Assembly: GCA_905234695.1 (NCBI GenBank)
Contig: CAJOHZ010000002.1
Location: 1 to 64,000, forward strand
DNA: 64,000 nucleotides
Reading direction: 5' to 3'
Origin: an uncultured Bacteroidales bacterium
GTDB taxonomy: Bacteria; Bacteroidota; Bacteroidia; Bacteroidales; P3
A program made the position numbers and the translations under genes. Each line of letters starts with the position of its first letter. The first letter of the stretch is position 1. The notes under the pieces are model-generated. The model saw only the letters and a list, made by a program, of their open reading frames with translations. It was not told where the DNA came from and ran no database searches. Positions 33,597 to 43,729 of this stretch are shown here, piece by piece.

Positions 33597-36098
33597 TTAC
33601 TGCGGGTCGACGTCGAAGTGAACTTGAAGTGCGGTAAAGCGCTTGTCGGATTTGAGTTTGTCGGCGATGTCAAGGATTATACGCTTGGCCTCAGCAATAG
33701 GTTCCGTGCGTTCGAAACGCAAAATGATTTTCTTGAGATACAACCCCCGTACACGGGTGATGCTAGGGTATTCGGGTCCCATGACACGGGTAGAGAAGAC
33801 ACCACGCAACTGTGAGGCATAGAGGTCGGCGACTTCGTTGAGGAGATCGCTCACCCGGTGTTTGAGGGTGATGTCAATCAGCCGGTAATAGGGCGGATAG
33901 CGGAACACCCTGCGCTCCACAATCTGGCTTTCGTACATGGCGGTATAGTCGTTGTCGATGACATTGCGGATGGCCTCGTGGTAGGGGTTGTAGGTTTGGA
34001 TGATGACCTTGCCCTGCCGACCGTGGCGACCGGCGCGACCGCTCACCTGCGTCATCTGCTGAAAGGCCCGCTCGAAGGCACGAAAATCGGGGAAATAGAT
34101 AAGGTTGTCGGCACTGACGATACCTACTACGCTCACATGGTCGAAGTCGAGCCCTTTGGTGACCATCTGTGTGCCTACCAGAATGTCGATGCGGCGGTCT
34201 TGGAAGTCGTTGATGATTTCAAGGTAGCGGTTCTTCTGCAGGGTGCTGTCGAGGTCCATGCGTGCCACTTTGGCTTTGGGGAAGATTATGCTTAGGTCGT
34301 CCTCGATGCGTTCGGTGCCGAAGCCTTTCATGGAGAGGTGCTGCGAGTGGCAGGCGGGGCATTCGGTGGGCAGCGGTACAGAATAGCCGCAGTAGTGGCA
34401 CCGCATACTGTTGGAGGCCTTGTGGTAGACCAGCGAGACATCGCAGTGCTGGCACTTGGGGGTCCAGTGGCAATCGTCGCACTCTATACGCAGCGAGAAT
34501 CCGCGCCGATTCTGGAATAGGATGACCTGCTCGTGTCGGTCAAGGGCTTCGCGGATGTGGTCGAGGAGGAATTTGGAGAAGTGGGTAGCCATCGGCGCCG
34601 TGCCACCCGACTCGCGTCGGAGGCGATTGGACTCTTCCTTCATATCGGCACACAACACCTCGGGCAGTTGCAGGCCACCAAACCGCTTGTGCATCTCGCA
34701 GAAACCGTATTTCCCCTGTTTGGCATTGAAATAGCTCTCGACGGAGGGCGTGGCCGACCCGAGGACCGTGCGGGCATTCCAGAGGTGGGCAAGGTAGATG
34801 GCGGCATCGCGCCCGTGATAACGGGGGGCGGGGTCGTATTGTTTGTAGGAACTGTCGTGTTCTTCATCGATTATGACCAATCCCAAATCGCGGAAAGGGA
34901 GGAATGTGGCGCTGCGAGCACCGAGGAGCACCTGATAACGTTGCGCCGGGTCGGAATGCATGGTGCGATACCATACCTCTGCCCGTTGTGAGGCATTGAA
35001 ACGGGAGTGGTAGACTCCCACACGGTCACCGAAATAGCGTCGCAATCGATTGATGATTTGTGCTGTGAGGGCAATCTCCGGCAACAGGAAGAGCGCCTGA
35101 CGACCTTGGCGGATGCAGTCAGCGATAAGGCGGATGTAGACTTCCGTCTTGCCCGACGAAGTGACCCCGTGGAGCAGTGCCACCGGCTTGTCGCAATGGG
35201 TAAGATAGTTGTAGGCCGCCTGTTGCTCGTCGTTGAGTTGTATGCTGTCGGGAGAGGATGTGCTGTCAAAATGCTGGAGGCGCGACTCCACACGCTCTTC
35301 CAACACCAGCACACCGTTGCGCACCAGCGTCTTGAGGGCCGACTCGGAGAGAGATGACCCTTCTGGGGTGGGTTCCATCAAGGTACGACGGGCCACAGCC
35401 TCGTGACCAAAGTTGCTGAGCTGCATGAATCGCATCAGCAAATCCACCTGCTTCTGAGTGCTTTTCTTCCGCTCTAACGTGTCAAATAGCATTCGGGCAC
35501 GGTCAGAGTCATGGTATTCAGAAGCCAGCGAGAGATAGGTCGATGTGCGTGGCACATAACGCTCACGCAACTCCTCATCCATCACAATGATGCCCTGTTC
35601 TATCATGGTGTTGAGCAATGGCATCATCTTCTGCAGCCCGATGGCCTTGCCAATCTCATCGACCGTCATGACAGGATGATCGCTGAGCAGGTTGACCACA
35701 CGCAGTTCGTTAGCCGATAGGTCAGATAATTCGCCCGAGAAATCGGGATGAATGGTCACAGAGGCCTCGCTGGCCAGCCGAAACGCCGATGGCAGCGCGA
35801 TGGCCATCACATCGCCCACATAACTCATATAATATTCCGCCAGCCACTCCCAAAAGCAGAGTTCATGCTCGTCGACGATAGGATTGACATCAAGGATGGA
35901 GAGCAGGTATTTCACCTTGTATTGCGGCACCTCCTCATGGATGCGCCGTACCACAGCAGCATATAGTTTACGAGTACCGAATTGTACTACAACTCGTTGC
36001 CCGACTTTTATAGCATCATTATACTCCTGCGGTACCCGATAGGTGTAGGTACCGTGGATGTGCAGTGGCAATATGACGTCGACGAAATATGTATGCAT
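33597..36098 (-). CDS. priA: primosomal protein N' (replication restart helicase)
   Basis: VALLHGVTSSGKTEVYIRL (Walker A); DEEHDSSYKQYDPAPRYHGRDAA; C4 zinc motifs CDDCHWTPKCQHCDVSL; GTQMVTKGLDFDHV. Confidence 0.96.
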   Translation of the reverse strand: MHTYFVDVILPLHIHGTYTYRVPQEYNDAIKVGQRVVVQFGTRKLYAAVVRRIHEEVPQYKVKYLLSILDVNPIVDEHELCFWEWLAEYYMSYVGDVMAIALPSAFRLASEASVTIHPDFSGELSDLSANELRVVNLLSDHPVMTVDEIGKAIGLQKMMPLLNTMIEQGIIVMDEELRERYVPRTSTYLSLASEYHDSDRARMLFDTLERKKSTQKQVDLLMRFMQLSNFGHEAVARRTLMEPTPEGSSLSESALKTLVRNGVLVLEERVESRLQHFDSTSSPDSIQLNDEQQAAYNYLTHCDKPVALLHGVTSSGKTEVYIRLIADCIRQGRQALFLLPEIALTAQIINRLRRYFGDRVGVYHSRFNASQRAEVWYRTMHSDPAQRYQVLLGARSATFLPFRDLGLVIIDEEHDSSYKQYDPAPRYHGRDAAIYLAHLWNARTVLGSATPSVESYFNAKQGKYGFCEMHKRFGGLQLPEVLCADMKEESNRLRRESGGTAPMATHFSKFLLDHIREALDRHEQVILFQNRRGFSLRIECDDCHWTPKCQHCDVSLVYHKASNSMRCHYCGYSVPLPTECPACHSQHLSMKGFGTERIEDDLSIIFPKAKVARMDLDSTLQKNRYLEIINDFQDRRIDILVGTQMVTKGLDFDHVSVVGIVSADNLIYFPDFRAFERAFQQMTQVSGRAGRHGRQGKVIIQTYNPYHEAIRNVIDNDYTAMYESQIVERRVFRYPPYYRLIDITLKHRVSDLLNEVADLYASQLRGVFSTRVMGPEYPSITRVRGLYLKKIILRFERTEPIAEAKRIILDIADKLKSDKRFTALQVHFDVDPQ

Positions 36099-36108
36099 TT
36101 TTCGAATG

Positions 36109-36116
36109 CAAAGGTA
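36109..36116 (-). promoter_or_regulatory. -7 element TACCTTTG upstream of priA
   Basis: CAAAGGTA on +, 11 nt upstream of ATG at 36098. Confidence 0.45.
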
Positions 36117-36160
36117 CGAAAAAAATCTTTCTTGCGTTATAAGGGAGGAAAAAAAATTGA

Positions 36161-37363
36161 ATGAGAGAGCAGAAATTGCATATCGTCGTAGCCGTTACAA
36201 ACGACCTTGTCACCGACCAGCGAGTAGGGCGCACATGCAGTGCCCTCGTCGAGGCGGGCTACCACGTCACACTTGTGGGAAGACGGCTGCCATGGAGCAG
36301 TGACCCCGGCCCACGACCCTACCGCATGGAACGTATGCGGCTGTTGTTTCGCCGCAAAGCAGTGTTCTATGCCGAGTATAACCTGCGGCTGTGGCTGAAA
36401 CTGATGTGCAAGCGTGCCGATGCCTTCTATGCCAACGACACCGATACCCTGCTGGCCTGCTGCTGGGCGGCACGACTGCGTCGCAAGCGACTTTTGTTCG
36501 ATGCCCATGAACTCTTCCCCGAGGTGCCCGAATTGGTGGAGAAACCCCGCGTGCGAGCCGTATGGATGTGGATTGAGAAACACAGCCTGCCCTATGTGGA
36601 CGAAGCCTTCAGCGTGTGCCAAAGCGTGGCCGATGAATACGAACGACGCTACGGCGTGCCCATGAAGGTGATGCGCAACGTGCCCGACTGGCACTACGCC
36701 GCAGAGCCTCTGCCCGCAGAGAAAAGCGATGGATACACCATTCTGTACCAAGGGGCCGTCAATGTGGGACGCGGTGTACGTGAAGTGGTCGACGCACTAG
36801 AATTTCTACCCAATTGTCGTTTTGTGGTGGCCGGTGACGGAGATGAACTGGAGGCCATGCGCCGCTATGTGGGCACGCTTTCCTGGAAGGATCGGATTAC
36901 CCTTTTGGGGCGTGTCGAGCCAGAACAGTTGCACCGCTTGACCGTCACCGCCGACCTAGGCATCTGCCTACTCGAAGACCGCGGTCTGAACTACCGCTTT
37001 TCGCTGCCTAATCGTATCGCCGATTTCGCCATGGCGGGGGTGCCAATACTGGCCACCGATTTCCCTGAGATACACCGTGTGCTGGAAGAATACGGCACCG
37101 GCACACTCACTGAGCCTTGTCCTGCAGAGAAGAGCGGTAAAACTTACCAGTCGTATATCCATCGTCTAGCCGACACGTTGAGGCAAACCCTCTATCACTG
37201 GGCCGAGATGCCGAAGGAGGAGAAGGCGAGTCGTTTCAAAAGGGCAGGGGAGGAGCTCTGCTGGGAGCGGGAAAAAAACATACTTGTAAAGGCGGTGGAT
37301 ACAATAATGTATTGCACCCGCCGTTATATAGACGCAATGCCCTCGGGCGAAGTTACCCAATAA
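36161..37363 (+). CDS. glycosyltransferase family 4
   Basis: VGRTCSALVEAGYHVTLVGRRLP; LFDAHELFPEVPEL; YQGAVNVGRGVREVVDALEFL; GB-type fold motifs. Confidence 0.85.
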   Translation: MREQKLHIVVAVTNDLVTDQRVGRTCSALVEAGYHVTLVGRRLPWSSDPGPRPYRMERMRLLFRRKAVFYAEYNLRLWLKLMCKRADAFYANDTDTLLACCWAARLRRKRLLFDAHELFPEVPELVEKPRVRAVWMWIEKHSLPYVDEAFSVCQSVADEYERRYGVPMKVMRNVPDWHYAAEPLPAEKSDGYTILYQGAVNVGRGVREVVDALEFLPNCRFVVAGDGDELEAMRRYVGTLSWKDRITLLGRVEPEQLHRLTVTADLGICLLEDRGLNYRFSLPNRIADFAMAGVPILATDFPEIHRVLEEYGTGTLTEPCPAEKSGKTYQSYIHRLADTLRQTLYHWAEMPKEEKASRFKRAGEELCWEREKNILVKAVDTIMYCTRRYIDAMPSGEVTQ

Positions 37364-37393
37364 ACCAATAACAATTAAACAATTTCGCAACAC

Positions 37394-38944
37394 ATGCTAT
37401 ACGACATCCTTCTCATTCTTTATTTTCTGGGCTGCATTTTCGGCCTGTGGTTCGTGTTCAAGAAAGCCGGTGTGGCCCCCTGGAAAGCGCTGATACCCAT
37501 CTACCATTTCGTGGTGTGGGTCAAGCTCTGCGGCAAAAGCCGGTGGTGGTATCTATACCTATTGCTGCCGGGCATCAATATCTTCATCTTCCTGCTGCTG
37601 GTGGTCGAAACCGCCAAGATATTCCGTCGCCAAAACTTCTGGGAGCAGTTGGCCGCTGTCATCGTGCCGTGGATTTACCTGCCTATCGTGGGCCTCAGTC
37701 AATGGCAGTACCACGACCCCGCCGTTGAGCCACCCCTTAAGGTAAGCGAGGGCCGCGACTGGATGGAGGCCATTGCCTTCGCTTTGGTGGCAGCCGTCAT
37801 TATTCGCGGCAACGTAGGCGAGTTCTACAATATTCCTTCCAGCTCTATGGAGAAGTCGCTCATGACGGGCGACTACCTGCTGGTATCAAAATTGGCCTAT
37901 GGTCCCCGTGTGACGATGACGCCGCTGGCCATTCCGCTAGTTCATAACACCATGCCCTTCACCAAAGGCCAATGTGAGTCATTTCTCGACTGGATACAGT
38001 TGCCCTACCACCGCTATCCTGGATTTGGCAAGGTGAAGCGTTTCGACGCGGTGGTATTCAACTACCCCGACGGCGACACCGTATGTACCGCGTGGAGCCA
38101 TGACCGCAGTTACCACGATGTGGTGCGTGAGATGGGGCGCGAAGCCACCCTAAATGCAAAACAGCTCCTCGTTTACGGACGGATGGTGGAGAACCACATC
38201 CGGGTACGTCCTGTCGATAAACGTGAAAATTTTATCAAACGTTGTGTCGGCCTGCCTGGCGAAGAACTCCAAATCATCAACCAGCAGGTCTTTATCAATG
38301 GCAACGCCGTAGAACAGCCGCCCCAAAGCCAGCAGACCTACGCGGTGCGATTCCGCAGCGATGTAAATATTGGCCGCCTGCTGAGCCGCATTGGGGTTAG
38401 CGAAGAAGATATGACGAATGCCTATAACCTGATGATATACACGGATAACACCCACTATGAACTACCCCTCACTACCGAAATGGCAGAGTCGCTGAAACTT
38501 AGCGATGGTGTACTGGACATCCAGCCTATCGTCTACCCTGAGGCCGACAACTCCAGAGAACTCTTCCCTTATGCCGATGGCTACCATTGGAGCGTTGACA
38601 ACTTCGGCCCCCTACATATCCCCGCCAAAGGCGAGACCTTGCCTCTTAATCTCGAAAACCTGCCATTATACAGACGTGTCATAGAGGTGTATGAAGGCAA
38701 TGAGTTGGAGATTCGCGACGGACAGATACTCATCAACGGTCAAGTGGCCAACTCCTACACATTCAAGATGGACTATTACTGGATGATGGGCGACAACCGC
38801 CATAACTCTGTCGATAGCCGCTATTGGGGTTTCGTCCCCGAAGACCACATTGCGGGTAAGGCCAGCCTCATCCTCTTCTCATGGGACAAAGAACATCATA
38901 AAATGCGGTGGAACCGCACGTTCCGTAGTGCCTCGAAATTCTGA
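37394..38944 (+). CDS. lepB: signal peptidase I with N-terminal DUF5684-like membrane region
   Basis: FYNIPSSSMEKSLMTGDYLLVSKLAYGPRV (Ser box); DKRENFIKRCVGLPGEEL (Lys box); YWMMGDNRHNSVDSRYWGFVPEDHIAGKA. Confidence 0.92.
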   Translation: MLYDILLILYFLGCIFGLWFVFKKAGVAPWKALIPIYHFVVWVKLCGKSRWWYLYLLLPGINIFIFLLLVVETAKIFRRQNFWEQLAAVIVPWIYLPIVGLSQWQYHDPAVEPPLKVSEGRDWMEAIAFALVAAVIIRGNVGEFYNIPSSSMEKSLMTGDYLLVSKLAYGPRVTMTPLAIPLVHNTMPFTKGQCESFLDWIQLPYHRYPGFGKVKRFDAVVFNYPDGDTVCTAWSHDRSYHDVVREMGREATLNAKQLLVYGRMVENHIRVRPVDKRENFIKRCVGLPGEELQIINQQVFINGNAVEQPPQSQQTYAVRFRSDVNIGRLLSRIGVSEEDMTNAYNLMIYTDNTHYELPLTTEMAESLKLSDGVLDIQPIVYPEADNSRELFPYADGYHWSVDNFGPLHIPAKGETLPLNLENLPLYRRVIEVYEGNELEIRDGQILINGQVANSYTFKMDYYWMMGDNRHNSVDSRYWGFVPEDHIAGKASLILFSWDKEHHKMRWNRTFRSASKF

Positions 38945-39060
38945 TGACGTGTTTCTTCGCTAAAAAGTTTTCAAAAAGACACAATAATTTGCAATTTTTT
39001 AAGTTAATATTGTACTAAAACTTAAAATTTGATCGCAATTTTTCACAAATACGCAACGAG

Positions 39061-39516
39061 ATGTACGCAGAAATCAAGACACCCAAAGGAACCATGAAAG
39101 TGGACCTATATGAGAAAGATGTTCCAAATACTGTGGCGAACTTCGTCAAACTGGCCAAATCTGGTTTTTATGACGGACTCCGCTTCCATCGTGTTATTCC
39201 TGATTTCGTCATTCAGGGAGGCTGTCCGTTCAGCCGCACCCCAGGCGACCCACGTGTGGGTACCGGTGGTCCTGGCTGGCAAATCAAGTGCGAGACCTCG
39301 GCCCCGCGCCAACGACACGACCGCGGTGTCCTCTCCATGGCACATGCTGGCAAAGACACCGGCGGCAGCCAGTTCTTCATCTGCCACAACCGCATGAATA
39401 CACAGCACCTTGATGGTGTACATACCTGCTTCGGACAGGTGGTCGAAGGCATGGATGTCATTGACAAAATCCGGCAAGGCGACCTAATTGAGAAAATCAC
39501 CATTGTCGAAGAATAA
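39061..39516 (+). CDS. peptidylprolyl isomerase (cyclophilin type)
   Basis: [40 protein letters not shown]; cyclophilin core. Confidence 0.94.
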   Translation: MYAEIKTPKGTMKVDLYEKDVPNTVANFVKLAKSGFYDGLRFHRVIPDFVIQGGCPFSRTPGDPRVGTGGPGWQIKCETSAPRQRHDRGVLSMAHAGKDTGGSQFFICHNRMNTQHLDGVHTCFGQVVEGMDVIDKIRQGDLIEKITIVEE

Positions 39517-39527
39517 TCCCAAGCGCT

Positions 39528-40223
39528 ATGAATCTAGGTATAAAACTGCTTGTTGCAGAAGACGATCCGAACCTGGGCACTATCCTGAAGGCATACCTGA
39601 CACAAAAAGGGTATACGGTGTCGCTGGCCCCCGACGGCCAAGCTGCCCTTGACGCCTATCAGAATGATGACGTGGATGCATGCATCCTCGATATCATGAT
39701 GCCCGTCAAGGACGGTTTCACAGTGGCAAAAGAAATCCGTCGCGTGGACAAGCGCATTCCCATTATATTCCTCACTGCCAAAAATCTGGAGGCTGATAAG
39801 CTCAAAGGTTTCGAAATTGGAGCCGATGACTATGTCACTAAGCCTTTCAGCATGGAAGAATTGTTGGCCCGCGTCAACGCCACCATCCGCCGCTCGTTCG
39901 ACGATGGAAAACCGGACAAGAATATCTTCCATGTGGGAAACTTCGTGTTCGACTATAGCCATCAGACCCTCACCTGTGGTGAAGAGGTACAACGGCTCAC
40001 CATGAAGGAGTGCGAACTGCTTCGCATGTTCGCCATGAACTACAACCAGTTGGTCGACCGTAACAGTACCCTGCAGAAGATTTGGAAGGATGACAGTTAC
40101 TTCGCCGCTCGAAGCATGGACGTCTATATCACCAAGTTGCGCAAATACCTGAAATCCGACCCACGTGTACAGATTGTCAATGTCCATGGCGTGGGATTCA
40201 GGCTAACGCTAAAGAACGACTGA
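39528..40223 (+). CDS. OmpR-family response regulator (RprY-like)
   Basis: LLVAEDDPNLGTILKAYL; DACILDIMMPVKDGF; LTAKNLEADKLKGFEIGADDYVTKPFSMEELLARV; C-terminal winged helix. Confidence 0.93.
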   Translation: MNLGIKLLVAEDDPNLGTILKAYLTQKGYTVSLAPDGQAALDAYQNDDVDACILDIMMPVKDGFTVAKEIRRVDKRIPIIFLTAKNLEADKLKGFEIGADDYVTKPFSMEELLARVNATIRRSFDDGKPDKNIFHVGNFVFDYSHQTLTCGEEVQRLTMKECELLRMFAMNYNQLVDRNSTLQKIWKDDSYFAARSMDVYITKLRKYLKSDPRVQIVNVHGVGFRLTLKND

Positions 40224-40990
40224 TGACACTGACTTTTCTAGGAACGGGTACTTCACAAGGAGTGCCCGTTATTGCATGTAAATGTGCGGTCTGTACCTCG
40301 CATGACCCTCACGACCGCCATCTCCGCACCTCGGCTCTTATCACTACCGACCGGGGCGAGAATATCCTTATCGATATCGGTCCCGACTTCCGCGAACAGA
40401 TGCTGCGCCACGATGTTTCGCACCTCGACGGAATTCTCATTACCCATGCTCACCGCGACCATGTGGGAGGATTGGACGATATACGCTCGTTTAACTACGT
40501 GCAGCATAAGAAGATGGACATTTACTGCAACTGCGAGGCGCGCATCGCCATCGAACGAGACTATCGCTATGTGTTCCTTCCCCACGAGTTTCCTGGCCTG
40601 CCCGAAGCCGAATTGCATGAACTCGATGGCGACCACACTTTCATCGTAGGCCACACGGAGGTGATGCCGGTCAAGGCTATGCACAAAGATCTCCCCATCC
40701 TAGGATTCCGCATTGGACAATTAGCCTACATCACCGATGCCAATTTTATCGCACCTAAAGAGATTGATAAGTTAAAAGGAGTTGACGTATTGGTTATAAA
40801 CTCCTTGAGAAAGGAAAAACATTTCTCTCACTACTGCCTTCCTGAGGCATTGGAGGTCATTAAGGCAATTGCTCCACGTGAGGCCTACCTCACCCATGTA
40901 AGCCACGAAATGGGCCTGTATGCCGAAGTCAACGCCAGTCTGCCACCGCATGTACAACTTGCGTACGATGGTCTAACCCTCAACATCTGA
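40223..40990 (+). CDS. MBL-fold metallohydrolase (PhnP-like)
   Basis: GTGTSQGVPVIACKCAVC; GILITHAHRDHVGGLDDIRSF; YITDANF. Confidence 0.9.
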   Translation: MTLTFLGTGTSQGVPVIACKCAVCTSHDPHDRHLRTSALITTDRGENILIDIGPDFREQMLRHDVSHLDGILITHAHRDHVGGLDDIRSFNYVQHKKMDIYCNCEARIAIERDYRYVFLPHEFPGLPEAELHELDGDHTFIVGHTEVMPVKAMHKDLPILGFRIGQLAYITDANFIAPKEIDKLKGVDVLVINSLRKEKHFSHYCLPEALEVIKAIAPREAYLTHVSHEMGLYAEVNASLPPHVQLAYDGLTLNI

Positions 40991-41003
40991 TTCCACCCGG
41001 CCT

Positions 41004-42107
41004 ATGCATCTGCACCTTGTTTCGTTTGATGTTCCCTATCCGCCCGACTATGGTGGTATCATCGATGTATACAACCGCGTCTGCACACTCTCTGCGGCAG
41101 GGGTGAAGGTGCATCTACACTGCTACGCCTACGGGAGAGCCGAGGCCCCAGAACTGGCGAATATATGCGAAGAAGTGCACTACTACCCACGAGAAACTGG
41201 CTGGCGGCACCAATTCGACCGACGACCTTATATTGTAGCTTCGCGCTGTTCGCAAGCACTGTTGCAACGCCTGCGCTGCGATAACTACCCTATTGTGCTG
41301 GAAGGCCTTCATAACGCATTTGTGTTGGAGCAGTTGGCTCCTGAAGGACGTAAAATCGCCGTTCGGGCACACAACGTGGAACACGACTACTACCTTGGAC
41401 TGGCGCAAGCAGAGCCTGTCGCATGGAAACGTTGGTTTTACCGCATTGAAGCCCGTAAACTACGCCGCTATGAACCCGTTTTGCGGCAAGCCACTCTAGT
41501 GATGGCGGTGACTGACGAGGATGCACGTCATTTCAAGGAGTTAGGATGTAATGAGGTGGTGCAGGTGACCTCATTCCACGGACACACCACTGTCGAGTCT
41601 AGGTCCGGTCGTGGCGAGTACGTGCTATACCATGGAAACCTCTCCGTCATCGAAAACCGCCAAGCTGCCATCTATCTCCTCGACAACGTGTTTCCTAATA
41701 CCGAAATCCCGCTGGTCATCGCAGGTCGCAACCCCGATAATGTCCTACAGGAGCGGGTAGCGCAATGCCCCAATGTGCAGTTGGTTTCCAACCCCGATGA
41801 TGACACCATGCGACGACTGATACGGGAGGCACACGTCAATCTGCTTGTCACCGCACAGCCCACGGGTCTGAAACTCAAACTACTCAATGCCCTTTACGAA
41901 GGACGGCATTGTTTGGTCAACAGTGCAATGCTCAGCGGGACACCTTTTGCCGAGGTGTGTCATGTAGCCGATACCCCCGAAGCCCAGCGGGAAACATTGC
42001 AGCGCCTTATGCAACAAGATTTCTCGGAAGAGGAACTCGCCCACCGTACCTGCTTGTTGCAGCACACCGCCGCCGCCTCACTGCAGTGGCTCCAATACCT
42101 AGCTTGA
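41004..42107 (+). CDS. glycosyltransferase family 4-like protein
   Basis: LVSFDVPYPPDYGGIIDVYNRVCTLSAAGVKVHLHCYAYG; VRAHNVEHDYY; YHGNLSVIENRQAAIYLLDNVFP. Confidence 0.82.
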   Translation: MHLHLVSFDVPYPPDYGGIIDVYNRVCTLSAAGVKVHLHCYAYGRAEAPELANICEEVHYYPRETGWRHQFDRRPYIVASRCSQALLQRLRCDNYPIVLEGLHNAFVLEQLAPEGRKIAVRAHNVEHDYYLGLAQAEPVAWKRWFYRIEARKLRRYEPVLRQATLVMAVTDEDARHFKELGCNEVVQVTSFHGHTTVESRSGRGEYVLYHGNLSVIENRQAAIYLLDNVFPNTEIPLVIAGRNPDNVLQERVAQCPNVQLVSNPDDDTMRRLIREAHVNLLVTAQPTGLKLKLLNALYEGRHCLVNSAMLSGTPFAEVCHVADTPEAQRETLQRLMQQDFSEEELAHRTCLLQHTAAASLQWLQYLA

Positions 42108-42193
42108 ACAATTTGAGAATTGTCCGAATCCATTTTGCAAAGGAAGAAAGCGTGTATTTTTCGCTGTAATTTATATATATGCGCTTTTTTTCT

Positions 42194-42201
42194 TATCTTT
42201 G
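42194..42201 (+). promoter_or_regulatory. -7 element TATCTTTG upstream of DUF4199-like gene
   Basis: TATCTTTG 17 nt upstream of ATG 42218. Confidence 0.5.
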
Positions 42202-42217
42202 CAATTTAGCAATTGTT

Positions 42218-42784
42218 ATGGCGAAGTTTTTTAGACGATATAATTCAACAATTTACGGAAATTACCGCAAAGCATACTTGCTATATGGGCTATTGACAGG
42301 GGCTTTGATGGCACTGGTGGCGACGGTGTGGAATGCATCTTCCGACAAACCATTGGCCGAGCCGGAAAACCTCGTCACGGAAGCCGTTCTGCTTATCTGC
42401 ACCATGTTCGCCACCTACCGATACCGCCTCGGATTGCCCGAAGGGCGGGTAACCCTCAAAGAGCTGATGTTACTGGGATTGGGCATCGGGGTGGTGAGCG
42501 CCGTAGTCTACGGCCTGTGGACGTGGTTTTATTGCGGTGTGTGGCAGACGGGGCTGGTGCAGCATTATATCGACAGCCGTATCGCCGCAATGCAACAGTC
42601 GTCCAATGGCACGACAGAGCAGTCCATCGCTCTGGTGCGAGCCTATACGGCTGGCGACTGGGCTCTTATTGGAGCCATCCGGTCAGCGGTGATGAGCATC
42701 ATCATCACCTTCTTCGCCGCTTTGCTGTTCCGCACAGAGAAGAGTCCCGTACGGGAGAGGAAATCTACAAAAGAAACAAAATAA
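42218..42784 (+). CDS. DUF4199-like membrane protein
   Basis: Four predicted TM segments; SDKPLAEPENLVTEAVLLICTMFATYRYRLGLPEGRVTLKELMLLGLGIGVVSAVVYGLWTWFYCGV. Confidence 0.7.
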   Translation: MAKFFRRYNSTIYGNYRKAYLLYGLLTGALMALVATVWNASSDKPLAEPENLVTEAVLLICTMFATYRYRLGLPEGRVTLKELMLLGLGIGVVSAVVYGLWTWFYCGVWQTGLVQHYIDSRIAAMQQSSNGTTEQSIALVRAYTAGDWALIGAIRSAVMSIIITFFAALLFRTEKSPVRERKSTKETK

Positions 42785-42796
42785 AACATTTACAAT

Positions 42797-43729
42797 ATGG
42801 ACATTACAATAGTTGTACCGCTCTATAACGAAGACGAGTCGCTACCCCATCTGGCCGAATGGATTGACCGAGTGATGGAGGAGCACCATTTCGATTACGA
42901 AGTCCTGATGGTCGACGACGGCAGCAAGGACCGTTCATGGGCCGTCATCGAAGAACTGCATGAACGTAACCCGCGTTACCGCGGAATCAAGTTCCGCCGC
43001 AACTACGGCAAGTCGGCCGCTTTGAACGTAGGCTTCCAGCATGCCAATGGCGATGTGATTATTACCATGGATGCCGATTTGCAGGATAGCCCTGACGAGG
43101 TGCCCGAACTGTACCGCATGATTAAAGAAGACGGATACGACCTAGTGAGTGGATGGAAAAAGAAACGCTACGACTCAAAACTTGCCAAGAACATACCTTC
43201 CAAGTTCTTCAACTGGACAACCCGTCGTATGAGCGGCATCATGCTGCATGACTTCAACTGTGGTCTAAAGGCCTATCGTCATGATGTAGTGAAAAGCATC
43301 GAAGTGTATGGAGAAATGCACCGTTATATCCCCGTCATTGCCAAATGGGCAGGATTCTCCAAAATAGGGGAGAAGGTGGTGCAGCATCGCAAACGCGAAT
43401 TTGGCGTCACAAAATTCGGCCTGAACCGTTTTATCAACGGCTACCTTGACTTGATGAGCATCATGTTCATGTCGAAGTTCGGCAAGCAACCGATGCACTT
43501 CTTCGGTCTTATCGGCAGCATGGCCTTCCTGCTGGGCTTCGTGGCCTTTGTGGTGGTTTGCATCCTGCGGCTGTGTGGCCACATCTCGCTAACAAACAGC
43601 GTATGGTTCTACATTTCTATGCTTTCCATCCTATTGGGCACCATGCTCTTCTTGGCCGGATTCCTCGGTGAACTAATATGCCGCAACTCTTCTACACGTA
43701 ACCAATACCTGATTGAAACTGAATTATGA
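42797..43729 (+). CDS. glycosyltransferase family 2 (GtrB/DPM1-like, C-terminal TM pair)
   Basis: ITIVVPLYNEDESLPHLAEWI; MVDDGSKDRSW; MDADLQDSPDEVPELY; QHRKREFGVTKFGLNRF; two C-terminal TMs. Confidence 0.93.
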   Translation: MDITIVVPLYNEDESLPHLAEWIDRVMEEHHFDYEVLMVDDGSKDRSWAVIEELHERNPRYRGIKFRRNYGKSAALNVGFQHANGDVIITMDADLQDSPDEVPELYRMIKEDGYDLVSGWKKKRYDSKLAKNIPSKFFNWTTRRMSGIMLHDFNCGLKAYRHDVVKSIEVYGEMHRYIPVIAKWAGFSKIGEKVVQHRKREFGVTKFGLNRFINGYLDLMSIMFMSKFGKQPMHFFGLIGSMAFLLGFVAFVVVCILRLCGHISLTNSVWFYISMLSILLGTMLFLAGFLGELICRNSSTRNQYLIETEL

